This document shows positions 24,124-32,701 of a stretch of 33,636 bases of DNA, in pieces. Both the position numbers and the translations under genes were made by a program. Every line of letters starts with the position of its first letter. The first letter of the stretch is position 1. Source of the stretch: Geopsychrobacter sp. (GTDB taxonomy: Bacteria > Desulfobacterota > Desulfuromonadia > Desulfuromonadales > Geopsychrobacteraceae); assembly GCA_012974425.1 (NCBI GenBank), contig JAAXQE010000022.1, forward strand, positions 1-33,636, given 5' to 3'. Under the pieces are notes generated by a model. The model worked only from the letters and a program-made list of their open reading frames with translations, had not been told where the DNA came from and did no database searches.

Positions 24124-25638
24124 CTAGCATTCTGACTGAGTTTTCCGATCAGCATCACAGGGGAGATAGATACGTATACGGGCTCCGCCCAGTGGGGACT
24201 CAAGCGCATCTATGCTGCCACCATGTTCCTCGATCAACTTGCGGCAGATCGCCAGGCCGAGTCCTGTCCCCTTACCCTTCTCTTTGGTCGAAAAGAAGGG
24301 ATCAAAGATCGTTTCGCGCTGCTCTTGCGCTATGCCGGGGCCATCGTCATCAACCGTAATCTCTGCCCCGCCCGCAACCTTTTTGAGCCCTATTCTGATT
24401 ATTCCTCGCTCGGCTAGCGCCTGTACCGCATTCAATAAAAGGTTGACCAGCACTTGGCGCAAGCGATCAGAATCCCCAATCAGGCGGGGCAGGCCGGCAT
24501 CGAGATGCATGGCAAAATCGATCTGACGGAAGAGTTTTTGCGGCTGTAGGGATGCCCAGGTCGATTCAATCAATTCATGCAGATCGACCGGCTCCCACTG
24601 ACGAGCGCCGGTCCGAGACAGACCAAGCAGACCGCCGGTAATCCTTTTACAGCGCAAACACTCATCGATAATTGCCTGCACATCCTCACGGCGCATATCA
24701 CCTTGCGGCAGATCCTCTAGCAGCAGCTGAGCATAGCCGAGTATGATGCCGACCGGATTATCGATTTCATGCGAAACCCCTGCGGCCACCTGACCAACGG
24801 CAGCCAGGCGCTCTGCGCGAGTCAATCGTTCCGAGATACGGTGCAGCTCATCGTTGGCAGTGGACAATTGATCATTACGCCGCGTCAATTCTTCCCGGCT
24901 GGCATTCAAACTGCCAGCCATCTCATTAAAGACTCCGGCCAGAACCGTCAATTCATCGGCCCCACCATCGGCCCCACGCATCGGAATACGGGTTTCAAGT
25001 TCGCCGCGGGTAATCGCCCTGGCGCCATCGATCAGTTGCTGAATAGGCCGGGTCAGGCGCCTGGCCCCAAGGGCGGCCAGGAATATCGAGACCAGAGCTG
25101 CGCCAATCGCGATGCTCAAAAAGTCTTGATGCATTTCTGCCAGGCGTTGATCGACGGTTCTGAATGAATAATAGAAGCGTACGCTTAACAAGCGTGAACC
25201 AGCCGGGCTGAACGCTGGCACAACGACATCGAGCACGCGGCGACCCTGCGCATCCGGGGCTATCCGATAGGCCAGATCCTGATCCTCGGTCTCAAAGAGC
25301 GTATCGGTCGGCAAATCCTGCGTTGTGAAGCCCGGGAAGATATCAGAGGCAAAAAGAGCCCGACCGCTGTCAGAGTACAGCGAGAACCCGATCAAATCGT
25401 GACTAAACCCGAGCAGATGAACCATTTCGCCCTGTTTCCGCGGCGACAAACGGGTAAAGTCCCCGCGAAAATGCTTTAAAATTTCAGGGGTAGCAAAACG
25501 AGCAGCAGCCAGATGCTGGGCCTGCAAATGCTCCAGCCATAAAACCGCTTGACGCTTCTCTAAAAGCCAGAAAGTTACCAGCAGCAGCATGAGCAGCACA
25601 GCACTGGTATAAATAAAGAGTTTTCGCGAAAGACTCAT
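24124..25638 (-). CDS. Sensor histidine kinase with HAMP, orphan in this window
   Basis: 504 residues. TM1 about 8-25, periplasmic region about 28-170, TM2 about 173-190, HAMP (RRLTRPIQQLIDGARAITRG), a coiled linker, then HisKA with VSHEIDNPVG (His290). The catalytic domain has N-box NLLLNAVQAL, G1 DDDGPGI and G2 GKGTGLGL, all intact. There is no PAS or receiver domain and no response regulator beside it. It is divergent from the cbb3 oxidase operon with a 231-bp shared upstream region, so it could regulate it or sense envelope or redox state; this is inference. The ispB gene follows after 86 bp. The start at 25638 (MSLSRKLF) has only a weak ribosome-binding site. Confidence 0.9.
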   Translation of the reverse strand: MSLSRKLFIYTSAVLLMLLLVTFWLLEKRQAVLWLEHLQAQHLAAARFATPEILKHFRGDFTRLSPRKQGEMVHLLGFSHDLIGFSLYSDSGRALFASDIFPGFTTQDLPTDTLFETEDQDLAYRIAPDAQGRRVLDVVVPAFSPAGSRLLSVRFYYSFRTVDQRLAEMHQDFLSIAIGAALVSIFLAALGARRLTRPIQQLIDGARAITRGELETRIPMRGADGGADELTVLAGVFNEMAGSLNASREELTRRNDQLSTANDELHRISERLTRAERLAAVGQVAAGVSHEIDNPVGIILGYAQLLLEDLPQGDMRREDVQAIIDECLRCKRITGGLLGLSRTGARQWEPVDLHELIESTWASLQPQKLFRQIDFAMHLDAGLPRLIGDSDRLRQVLVNLLLNAVQALAERGIIRIGLKKVAGGAEITVDDDGPGIAQEQRETIFDPFFSTKEKGKGTGLGLAICRKLIEEHGGSIDALESPLGGARIRIYLPCDADRKTQSEC

Positions 25639-25701
25639 ACCAGTCTTTTATCCCATTTTTTCATGAAGTTACAGAACATTCTCTTCATTCCATTTAATTC
25701 G

Positions 25702-25714
25702 GTACACAGTGTAC
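25702..25714. promoter_or_regulatory. Palindromic operator candidate
   Basis: GTACACAGTGTAC is a perfect 13-bp palindrome (6-bp arms, 1-bp centre) in the shared region between the orphan kinase and the cbb3 operon. The binding protein is unknown. No FNR-type TTGAT-N4-ATCAA box was found in this gap. Confidence 0.5.
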
Positions 25715-25790
25715 AGTATTTTTTATTTGACAGTTCAGATTCGGGACCCTAGAATCATTACCCGGAAGGTCATCTTTTTTGCCCCTCTCA

Positions 25791-25818
25791 TTGACATTTG
25801 CCTCTTATATACTACAAT
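25791..25818 (+). promoter_or_regulatory. Sigma-70 promoter of the cbb3 operon
   Basis: A perfect TTGACA (25791-25796) and TACAAT (25813-25818) are separated by 16 bp, about 52 bp before the ccoN start codon. Transcription would begin near 25825. Confidence 0.65.
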
Positions 25819-25869
25819 TCCCTGGATTTACAGATCCCGACTTCAAGGTTAAATCAACAAGGAGACTCT

Positions 25870-27285
25870 ATGGAGAAGCCACAGTACAACACGGAGATTG
25901 TCAAAAGTTTCGTACACTGGAGTGTGCTCTGGGGGCTGGTTGCAGTCCTGGTCGGAGTTATCGTGTCGATTCAGATGACGAATCCGGAGATGAACTTTCC
26001 GCCCTACCTCACCTTCGGTCGCCTGCGGCCGATCCATACCAATGCCGGCATTTACGGATGGGGCGTCGGGGTCATCTTTGCGACCTTCTTCTACATCGTT
26101 CAGCGACTCTGCAAGGTTCGTCTCTGGAGCGACAAACTGGCGAGATTTCAGCTCTGGTTTTTCAACGCAACGATCAGCGCGGCGGCCTTAACCCTGCTTC
26201 TGGGCTTTACCACCAGCAAGGAATATCATGAGATGGAGTGGCCGATCGACCTGATGATCGTCATCCTCTGGGTTAGCTTTGCGATCAACATCATCATGAC
26301 CATCATCAAGCGTAAAGAGGAGCAGATGTATATCTCGCTCTGGTACATGATGGCTGCGATTGTCGGCGTGGCGATCCTCTTTTTGGTCAACTCGGCGGCT
26401 GTTCCAGTCTCGCTATTCAAATCCTATTCGGCCTTTGCCGGGACCAACGACGCCAACGTCCAGTGGTGGTTCGGGCACAACGCCGTAGCCATGGTCCTGA
26501 CGGCGCCTCCCCTGGCGATGTTCTACTATTTCCTGCCCAAATCGACCGGAGTACCGATCTACAGCCACAAGATTTCGATCATCTCCTTCTGGTCGCTGAT
26601 CTTCATGTACCTCTGGACCGGCGCTCATCACCTGCTCTGGACCCCGGTTCCGGACTGGATTCAAACCCTGGCCATGGCCTTCTCGGTGATGCTGATTGCG
26701 CCCTCATGGGGCTCGGTGATCAACGGCTATCTGTCGATGAAGGGAGAGTGGCACCAGATGCGCGAAAACTATCTGGTCAAGTTCCTGATCCTGGGCATCA
26801 CCTTCTACGGCCTGCAGACCCTGCAGGGTCCGATGCAGGCGATCCGTTCCTTTTCGGCCTTTATCCACTTCACCGACTGGGTTCCGGCCCACATCCACAT
26901 GGGCACCATGGGCTGGGTCTCGATGGTCTGTTTTGCGTCGATCTATTTCCTGGTCCCGAGAATTTACGGCAAGGAACTCTACAGCATCCCCCTGGCAAAC
27001 CTGCACTTCTGGCTGACACTGAGCGGGCAACTGATCTGGTCGATTTCACTCTGGGTTGCCGGCGTGCTGCAAGCGGGCATGTGGAATGCCATGAACTCTG
27101 ACGGCAGCCTGACCTACACCTTCATGGAGACCATGGTCGAGATGTATCCCTACTGGTGGGCTCGCACCACAGGCGGCGCGGTATTCACGCTGGGCGTCCT
27201 CGTTTTCATCTACAATCTCTTCAAGACTGTGCGTAGCGGCGAAAAAACCGCGCCCCTGACCGCTAGCTCTGAAGGGAGGGCCTAA
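25870..27285 (+). CDS. ccoN: cbb3-type cytochrome c oxidase subunit I
   Basis: Catalytic subunit of the high-affinity cbb3 oxygen reductase; 471 residues, about twelve TM helices. Heme and copper ligands are all visible: His55 in RPIHTNAG (low-spin heme b), His203 in WWFGHNAV (CuB), the pair His253-His254 in GAHHLLW (CuB) and His341/His343 in HIHMGTMGW (hemes b and b3). Tyr247 in FMYLWTGAHH is the candidate for the Tyr linked to a CuB ligand. AAGGAG precedes the ATG at 25870. It is the first gene of the oxidase operon, followed at a 3-bp gap by the ccoO fusion. Confidence 0.97.
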   Translation: MEKPQYNTEIVKSFVHWSVLWGLVAVLVGVIVSIQMTNPEMNFPPYLTFGRLRPIHTNAGIYGWGVGVIFATFFYIVQRLCKVRLWSDKLARFQLWFFNATISAAALTLLLGFTTSKEYHEMEWPIDLMIVILWVSFAINIIMTIIKRKEEQMYISLWYMMAAIVGVAILFLVNSAAVPVSLFKSYSAFAGTNDANVQWWFGHNAVAMVLTAPPLAMFYYFLPKSTGVPIYSHKISIISFWSLIFMYLWTGAHHLLWTPVPDWIQTLAMAFSVMLIAPSWGSVINGYLSMKGEWHQMRENYLVKFLILGITFYGLQTLQGPMQAIRSFSAFIHFTDWVPAHIHMGTMGWVSMVCFASIYFLVPRIYGKELYSIPLANLHFWLTLSGQLIWSISLWVAGVLQAGMWNAMNSDGSLTYTFMETMVEMYPYWWARTTGGAVFTLGVLVFIYNLFKTVRSGEKTAPLTASSEGRA

Positions 27286-27288
27286 GCC

Positions 27289-28170
27289 ATGTGGGAAAAG
27301 AGACCTATCCTTCTGCTGATCCTGGCCACCGCGGCCATTATGGTAGGAACCACTGTCACCATGATTGTGCCCTTCATGTCGGTTAATACCGACGCCGACA
27401 AGATCGCCAGCGTCATGCCCTACACCCCGTTACAACAGCAAGGGCGTGATCTCTACATCCGCGAGGGATGCAACAACTGCCACACCCAGACCGTACGCCC
27501 GTTGGTCAGCGAAGTGTTGCGCTACGGTGAGTATTCAAAATCTGGGGAATTCGTCTACGATCGCCCCTTCCTCTGGGGCTCCAAGCGGACCGGCCCGGAC
27601 CTGGCGCGCCTGGGGGGCAAGTATCCCGACGCCTGGCACTACAAGCACATGGATTCGCCACGTTCCATGATCCCGAGATCGAATATGCCGGACTATGCCT
27701 GGTACCGGGAGAACCCCCTCGATCCAAAGATGATCCAGCGCAAAATGGAGGTTCTGGACTTCCCCTATACGGCGGGACAGATCAGCGCCCTGGCCGACAA
27801 GAATGAGATGGACGCCATTGTTGCCTACCTGCAGAAACTTGGTAGCGATATCCCCTGGCGCAAGGCAGCAGAAACGACCATTGTCGGTGAGATTAGCAAT
27901 CCGTTTGCCGGGGCCACTCACGCCAAGATGGAAGCGTGGGAAATAATATACGAAAATAACTGCGCGGCCTGCCATGGCAAGCACCGCGAGGGCGACATCG
28001 GGCCGGAGTTGGTTGGTTCCAATTATGAAGATGAAGAGCTTTTCCGTATCATCTTTAACGGTATTCCCGATGGCGGGATGCCGGCCTTTAACAGTCTCGG
28101 CTCTGACAAGGTCTGGCAAGTCGTCACTTTCCTCAAGTATTACGATGAGGAAGAGGGGCATAAACAGTGA
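27289..28170 (+). CDS. ccoO: CcoO-type cytochrome c fused to a CcoP-like cytochrome c domain
   Basis: 293-residue membrane-anchored diheme cytochrome. Residues about 7-28 form the N-terminal TM anchor of CcoO. The first heme site is CNNCH (61-65) with the CcoO-typical TQTVRPL following, WGSKRTGPDL and axial Met in RSNMPDY (Met133). A second cytochrome c domain (about 212-290) has CAACH (225-229) and axial Met in GGMPAF (Met264), as in CcoP cytochromes. A classical CcoO ends near residue 200; here the extra monoheme domain is joined on. Classical CcoP carries two hemes; only one CcoP-like heme domain is present in this operon. Ends 1 nt into the next start codon (TGATG). Confidence 0.92.
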   Translation: MWEKRPILLLILATAAIMVGTTVTMIVPFMSVNTDADKIASVMPYTPLQQQGRDLYIREGCNNCHTQTVRPLVSEVLRYGEYSKSGEFVYDRPFLWGSKRTGPDLARLGGKYPDAWHYKHMDSPRSMIPRSNMPDYAWYRENPLDPKMIQRKMEVLDFPYTAGQISALADKNEMDAIVAYLQKLGSDIPWRKAAETTIVGEISNPFAGATHAKMEAWEIIYENNCAACHGKHREGDIGPELVGSNYEDEELFRIIFNGIPDGGMPAFNSLGSDKVWQVVTFLKYYDEEEGHKQ

Positions 28171-28310
28171 TGGACCTGGCTGCTACCCTCTATCTTGGCG
28201 TCACCTTCGGTCTCTTCGTGATCTTTGTCGGGATCGTTATGCGAACCTACAGCCGCAAAAACCGCGACAAGAACGAAACCGCCAAGTACCGTATGCTGGA
28301 TGATGACTGA
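28170..28310 (+). CDS. Small membrane protein, CcoQ-like (46 aa)
   Basis: MDLAATLYLGVTFGLFVIF begins a single TM helix (about residues 8-26), followed by a basic stretch (MRTYSRKNRDKN) and a tail ending KYRMLDDD. The position after CcoO, length and the GIV...YSRK pattern fit CcoQ/FixQ, a small stabilising subunit of cbb3 oxidases. The tail TAKYRMLDDD nearly duplicates that of the CcoS-like protein at the end of the operon (AAKYRMLEDDDD). A CcoS-derived duplicate is therefore an alternative. The ATG overlaps the ccoO stop by 1 nt. Confidence 0.72.
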   Translation: MDLAATLYLGVTFGLFVIFVGIVMRTYSRKNRDKNETAKYRMLDDD

Positions 28311-28346
28311 GTTGTGCAGCAACAGGCTTTTCAATAAGGGATTCTT

Positions 28347-28553
28347 ATGATCAATATAGATCAGCAGACTGACGAGCACGCCGATGGAATTAAGGACAGC
28401 CACCAACCGCCCCCGGTCTACTTCAATGTCCTGTTTTACGGTCTGATCATCTGGGGGGTGATCTTCATGGCTTATTTCCTGTTGAGTGGCTGGAGTTCTC
28501 ATCAGGAGTTTGAGCAGAAGATGGAGATCCACCAACAACAGATGGCGAAATAG
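28347..28553 (+). CDS. Stand-alone FixP_N-type membrane anchor (cbb3 accessory)
   Basis: 68 residues. The segment DEHADGIKDSHQPPPVYFNVLFYGLIIWGVIFMAYFLLSGW matches the N-terminal FixP_N domain of CcoP (HEYDGIxExDNPLPxWWxxxFYxTIxF pattern): a short soluble lead-in then one TM helix. The cytochrome c domains that normally follow in CcoP are absent and the protein ends in a charged helix (EFEQKMEIHQQQMAK). It appears to be the CcoP anchor as its own gene, while a cytochrome c domain sits fused to CcoO. AAGGG precedes the ATG. Confidence 0.75.
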   Translation: MINIDQQTDEHADGIKDSHQPPPVYFNVLFYGLIIWGVIFMAYFLLSGWSSHQEFEQKMEIHQQQMAK

Positions 28554-28562
28554 AGCTACTCC

Positions 28563-28583
28563 GGGGGGAGCCATGCTCCCCCC
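28563..28583 (+). terminator. GC-rich hairpin between oxidase and assembly genes
   Basis: GGGGGGAGC (28563-28571) pairs with GCTCCCCCC (28575-28583) across a 3-nt loop, followed by a C/T-rich run with five T (28593-28597). It could be a partial terminator reducing expression of ccoG-fixH-ccoI-ccoS relative to the oxidase subunits. Confidence 0.55.
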
Positions 28584-28604
28584 CCCTTTCACTTTTTGGT
28601 GACA

Positions 28605-29849
28605 ATGCAAAAAAAACGATTACTCGGGCCCTGGCGACGCAGCTTTCAATGGGCGATCAGCCTGTTGATCCTGCTGCTTCCCTGGGGAAGGATCGACGCT
28701 GTCGGCCTCCTGCGTATCGATATCCCATCCTTAAGCCTGCATCTCTTTGGTGCGACCCTAAGGATCGAAGAACTCTACCTTTTCCTTTTCTTCAGCCTGG
28801 CGCTCGTACTCTTTTTCTTACTGACGACCCTGAGCCTCGGCCGGGTCTGGTGCGGCTGGGCCTGTCCGCAAACAACCCTGAGTGAGCTTGCCGAATGGGC
28901 GGCGCGCAAGCTGAAACTAAAAATAATCAACAGCCAGATTCAAGGCGCGAGCGGTCGCAGATTTCTACTCCAGCTATTCTTCATCCTGCTGGCCTTACTG
29001 GTCGCCAGCAATCTGCTCTGGTACTTCATTGAACCTGCCACCTATTTCAGACAGCTGTTCAGCGGCCAACTCCATCCGGTGGCAGTCGGCACCCTGCTGA
29101 TTGTTGCAGCGGCCGTTTATCTCGACCTGGCTTTTTTGCGCCGTATTATCTGCCGTGATTTCTGCCCCTATGGCCGCTTCCAGACCGTCCTGATCGATAC
29201 CAGCACCCTCAGCTTGCAACTACCGCACTCTGAGGCGCCACGCTGTATAGATTGTGGGGCCTGCGTCCGCAGCTGCCCGATGCAGATCGATATTCGCCAG
29301 GGCTATCAGATCGAATGCATCAACTGCGGGCGCTGTCTGGATGCCTGCCGTAAGGTCATGCACAAACGGCAACAGGCCGGTCTGATCGGTTATTATTTTG
29401 GCAACGCTGGCAAAGGCTATCGGGCGCTGTTCAAGCCACAGAGTCTGCTGCTGGCGACAGGCTTCATTGGGTTGTTGATATTGCTGCTGTTTTCAGTAAA
29501 GATGCGCCCCGAGGCGACCCTGAAGGTCGCCCTCTCCCAACAGGTCGCGAGTCGCCGCCTTGCCGACGGTAACCAGGCCAGTTTCTTCAACGCCTGGATC
29601 AATAACCGTACAACAGCAAGGGCTGAGTATTCGCTTACCGCCAAATACCAGTCGGATGGTCAGAATTTGCAATTAAAAGGTCCTAGCCGGGAGATCGTCC
29701 TTGCGGGCGGCCAGAATCAGAGAGTCGATTTTGTCCTTGTCACCCCTTTTACCGGGCATGAAAGTCGGGTCCGCTTCATCCTCAGCAGTAGCGATGGCCG
29801 CCAGCTGGCTGAGAGCAACGCCCTAATCACCCCAAACCAAAGCAGGTAA
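28605..29849 (+). CDS. ccoG: Cytochrome c oxidase accessory protein CcoG (polyferredoxin)
   Basis: 414-residue inner-membrane iron-sulfur protein of the CcoG/RdxA/FixG family, implicated in reducing copper for cbb3 assembly. The membrane motif CGWACPQ is at about residues 83-89 (RVWCGWACPQTTL), and ICRDFCPYGRFQ lies near residue 192. Two ferredoxin-like clusters follow: CIDCGACVRSCP (Cys214, 217, 220, 224) and CINCGRCLDAC (Cys238, 241, 244, 248). A C-terminal Ig-like periplasmic domain ends the protein. I use the ATG at 28605; TTG or GTG codons a few positions earlier are possible. fixH follows after 1 nt. Confidence 0.93.
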   Translation: MQKKRLLGPWRRSFQWAISLLILLLPWGRIDAVGLLRIDIPSLSLHLFGATLRIEELYLFLFFSLALVLFFLLTTLSLGRVWCGWACPQTTLSELAEWAARKLKLKIINSQIQGASGRRFLLQLFFILLALLVASNLLWYFIEPATYFRQLFSGQLHPVAVGTLLIVAAAVYLDLAFLRRIICRDFCPYGRFQTVLIDTSTLSLQLPHSEAPRCIDCGACVRSCPMQIDIRQGYQIECINCGRCLDACRKVMHKRQQAGLIGYYFGNAGKGYRALFKPQSLLLATGFIGLLILLLFSVKMRPEATLKVALSQQVASRRLADGNQASFFNAWINNRTTARAEYSLTAKYQSDGQNLQLKGPSREIVLAGGQNQRVDFVLVTPFTGHESRVRFILSSSDGRQLAESNALITPNQSR

Positions 29850-29850
29850 T

Positions 29851-30309
29851 ATGGCTCCCATGAAACGCATAAGCCCCTATGTTCTGTTGATTATTACTCT
29901 GCTCTGCGCCTTTTTGCTCTTCTCAATCTGGTCGGCACGTCAGGCGGCGACCCGCGGCAGTCAGATTTCGGACCTCAACTACTACAGCAAGGGGCTTAAA
30001 TACAATAATACCCGTGTCGAAGAACGCGCTGCAGCCAGCCGTGGCTGGCGACTCGAGACCGCAATCAACAAGAAGACCTTAGTCTTCAAACTCTCCGACA
30101 GTGCAGGCCAACCGATAGCTCAGGCAACTGGCGAACTGACCCTGTTTCTGAGTGAGAAGAAGCGGGTGATTCGCCTGCAACCAACTGAAACAGAATCAGG
30201 CGTTTATCGTCTCATACTCCCCGAACAAATCAGCGGCAGTCTGCAGGCCCGCATAGAATTTGAGCAGCAGGGTGCGCGTGTCAGCCGGCAACTGCTGGTG
30301 AACCTCTAA
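29851..30309 (+). CDS. fixH: FixH/CcoH-family cbb3 assembly protein
   Basis: 152 residues. One N-terminal TM helix (about residues 9-27, YVLLIITLLCAFLLFSIW), then a periplasmic beta-rich FixH domain (NYYSKGLKYNNT, GWRLETAINKKTLVF, YRLILPE). The NYYxKGL-like stretch is typical of FixH. It assists CcoI-dependent copper insertion and oxidase maturation. Located between ccoG and ccoI with 1-nt gaps on both sides, the standard ccoGHIS order. Confidence 0.88.
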   Translation: MAPMKRISPYVLLIITLLCAFLLFSIWSARQAATRGSQISDLNYYSKGLKYNNTRVEERAAASRGWRLETAINKKTLVFKLSDSAGQPIAQATGELTLFLSEKKRVIRLQPTETESGVYRLILPEQISGSLQARIEFEQQGARVSRQLLVNL

Positions 30310-30310
30310 G

Positions 30311-32701
30311 ATGACCAAGGCCGAACAACAAGGCTGTGCTCACTGTGGCCTGCCGATCCCTACTGCCGAGCTGGTTACTGAAGTAGCTGCGGACCAGGAG
30401 TTTCGGTTCTGTTGTCGGGGATGCCGTGGGGCCTGGCTGATTATTCGCGGCGCGGGACTCGAAAGGTTCTATACGCGCACCGATCTTCAGCATGGGCCGA
30501 TCAGGGAGACTCACCCCCCCCAATTCGATGCCACCTATCTGCTCAACTTTGTCAGTACGAGTCCCGCCGGAGCCGAAATCAGCCTGATTATCGACGGCAT
30601 CCGCTGTGCCAGCTGCATCTGGCTGATCGAAAGGTATATGCAGCAGCTTCCGGGGGTTCTTGCGGCGCGGGTCAACTTCGCCACTCACCGCCTGCTCCTG
30701 CGCTTCGATGCAGATCTGGCCGAGATAGCAGATCTCTGCCGGATCCTGTCGCGCTTAGGCTACCTGCCCCGCCCCTACAGTCAGGATGAGCTGCGCAGTT
30801 CGATGGAGAACGAACGCCGCAGCCTGCTGCTCAGATTCGGGACTGCCGTCTTTCTCTCGATGCAATTGATGGGCTTCTCCATCGCCCTCTATGCTGGCTA
30901 TTTCAAAGGGATTGACCCGCAAACCCGACAATTGCTCCAGACCTTGGCGGCACTGGTCACGACCCCGGTGGTCTTCTATTCAGGCTTCCCGTTCTTACGT
31001 GGAGCCTGGTTCGCGCTACGCAATTTCTCACCGAATATGGATCTGTTGATCGCCATCGGCTCACTCAGCGCCTATGGCTACAGCATCTTTGCCCTGGTTA
31101 GTGGTCGTGAAGTCTATTTCGATACAGCCGCGATGATCGTCACCCTGATCCTGGCCGGACGCCTCTTCGAGAACAGCGCGCGCCATCGCGCCTCGGCCGG
31201 GTTGGATCGCCTGCTTCAGCTTTCACCGCCCATCGCCACCCGCCTGATTGATGGCCAATCAACTCGAGTCGATAGCCGCCTACTCGAACCTGGCGACCAT
31301 ATTCTGATAGCACCCGGCGACCGTTTTCCGGTTGATGGGTTGATCATTAGCGGTGATTCTGAAGTCGACGAGGCCGCAGTAAACGGCGAATCGCTGCCCG
31401 TTTTCCGGCAAACAGGAGATTCAGTGAAGGCCGGCACCCAGAACCTGAACGGCACCCTGTGCCTTCAGGTAGAAGCCAAGGCGGCCGATTCCTTTATCGC
31501 CCGTATCGGCCGCATGGTCGAACAGGCTCAAATCCGCAAGGCACCGATTCAGAATCTCGCCGACCGGATTTCCGGCATCTTCATCCCGAGCGTTCTCAGT
31601 ATTGCGGTTGCGACATTCCTCTACTGGGGAGCCGACCAGAACGGACTGCTCAACGCCATCACTGTCATGGTCGTCGCCTGTCCCTGCGCATTGGGTCTGG
31701 CGACTCCAACCGCTGTCATGGTTGCGACCGGACGTGCCGCTGAAGAGGGGGTACTCTTTCGCGGCGGCGATACCTTAGAGGCAGTCGCCAACCTCGATAT
31801 TCTCGCCTTTGACAAGACCGGAACCCTGACGGAAGGCCGCCCACAGGTGGTCGCTATCAAGGCGGTCAATGATCAAGCTGAATTGCTGCGCTGTGCGCTG
31901 CAACTCGAAACGGGCAGTCGACATCCGCTGGCAGAGGGGATCTGCAGCGAAATCCGCACGAGAGGGCTCAGCGCTCCTCAGCTTGAAAATATTCAGCAAA
32001 TCCCCGGCAAAGGGCTGCTGGCTCAGGCAGAGCAACTGATCGGCGGAAGTGCCGATTTTCTGTTGGAACAGGGGATCCCCGTTCCGGCAATCCAGGCAGA
32101 CACCACGACCAGTGAAGTCCATTTCGCCAAGGAGGGTCACTACCTGGGTTCTATCAGCCTGCAGGATATCGCGCGCAATGAAGCGGCAGAGGCCCTCTCT
32201 TTCTTAGACCAGCAGGGTTATTCCTGCCTGCTCCTTTCCGGAGATCGGCCGGGCAGTGTTGAAAATCTCGCCAAACATCTCGGCATTCAACGCTGGCTGG
32301 CACCCTTGACTCCCGAGTTAAAAACCCAAGAGGTAGAACGCCTGAAGGAGATGGGCCACAGGGTTTTGATGACGGGTGATGGGATCAACGACGCACCTGC
32401 CCTGGCCACCGCCACGGTCAGCTGTTCAATTGTCGGCAGCAGCGACATTGCGATGGAACAGGCAGACCTGCTCCTGACCCGCCCCAACCTGCTGCTGTTG
32501 CCCTGGGCGCTAGTCACTGCGCAAAAATCTATGTCGATCATCCGCCAGAATCTATTTTGGGCATTCAGCTATAACCTGATTGCCATTCCGCTGGCTGCCA
32601 GCGGCAACCTATTGCCGGTCTATGGCGCCGCAGCCATGGCCCTCAGTTCGATCGGGGTACTCCTTAATTCGCTCCGGCTAAAAAGGATTCCATCGCCATG
32701 A
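30311..32701 (+). CDS. ccoI: Copper-translocating P1B-type ATPase CcoI/FixI
   Basis: 796-residue copper exporter that feeds copper to the cbb3 active site. N-terminal metal-binding region with CAHC (residues 9-12) and CCRGC (34-38), then an HMA domain with CASC (99-102). Eight TM helices surround the CPC motif (457-459, VACPCALGLATPT). Catalytic DKTGTLTEG with phosphorylated Asp501, NGESLPV in the actuator domain, HP at 538-539 in the nucleotide domain, and GDGINDAPAL complete the machinery. All key residues are intact. Such ATPases with a CcoI N-terminus serve cbb3 assembly; a general copper-efflux role is less likely given the operon. The ccoS start overlaps the stop (ATGA). Confidence 0.96.
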   Translation: MTKAEQQGCAHCGLPIPTAELVTEVAADQEFRFCCRGCRGAWLIIRGAGLERFYTRTDLQHGPIRETHPPQFDATYLLNFVSTSPAGAEISLIIDGIRCASCIWLIERYMQQLPGVLAARVNFATHRLLLRFDADLAEIADLCRILSRLGYLPRPYSQDELRSSMENERRSLLLRFGTAVFLSMQLMGFSIALYAGYFKGIDPQTRQLLQTLAALVTTPVVFYSGFPFLRGAWFALRNFSPNMDLLIAIGSLSAYGYSIFALVSGREVYFDTAAMIVTLILAGRLFENSARHRASAGLDRLLQLSPPIATRLIDGQSTRVDSRLLEPGDHILIAPGDRFPVDGLIISGDSEVDEAAVNGESLPVFRQTGDSVKAGTQNLNGTLCLQVEAKAADSFIARIGRMVEQAQIRKAPIQNLADRISGIFIPSVLSIAVATFLYWGADQNGLLNAITVMVVACPCALGLATPTAVMVATGRAAEEGVLFRGGDTLEAVANLDILAFDKTGTLTEGRPQVVAIKAVNDQAELLRCALQLETGSRHPLAEGICSEIRTRGLSAPQLENIQQIPGKGLLAQAEQLIGGSADFLLEQGIPVPAIQADTTTSEVHFAKEGHYLGSISLQDIARNEAAEALSFLDQQGYSCLLLSGDRPGSVENLAKHLGIQRWLAPLTPELKTQEVERLKEMGHRVLMTGDGINDAPALATATVSCSIVGSSDIAMEQADLLLTRPNLLLLPWALVTAQKSMSIIRQNLFWAFSYNLIAIPLAASGNLLPVYGAAAMALSSIGVLLNSLRLKRIPSP

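Noticed and set aside
25840-25858. FNR-like site before ccoN
   Set aside because: An ATCAA half-site exists, but the matching TTGAT half at 4-bp spacing is absent.
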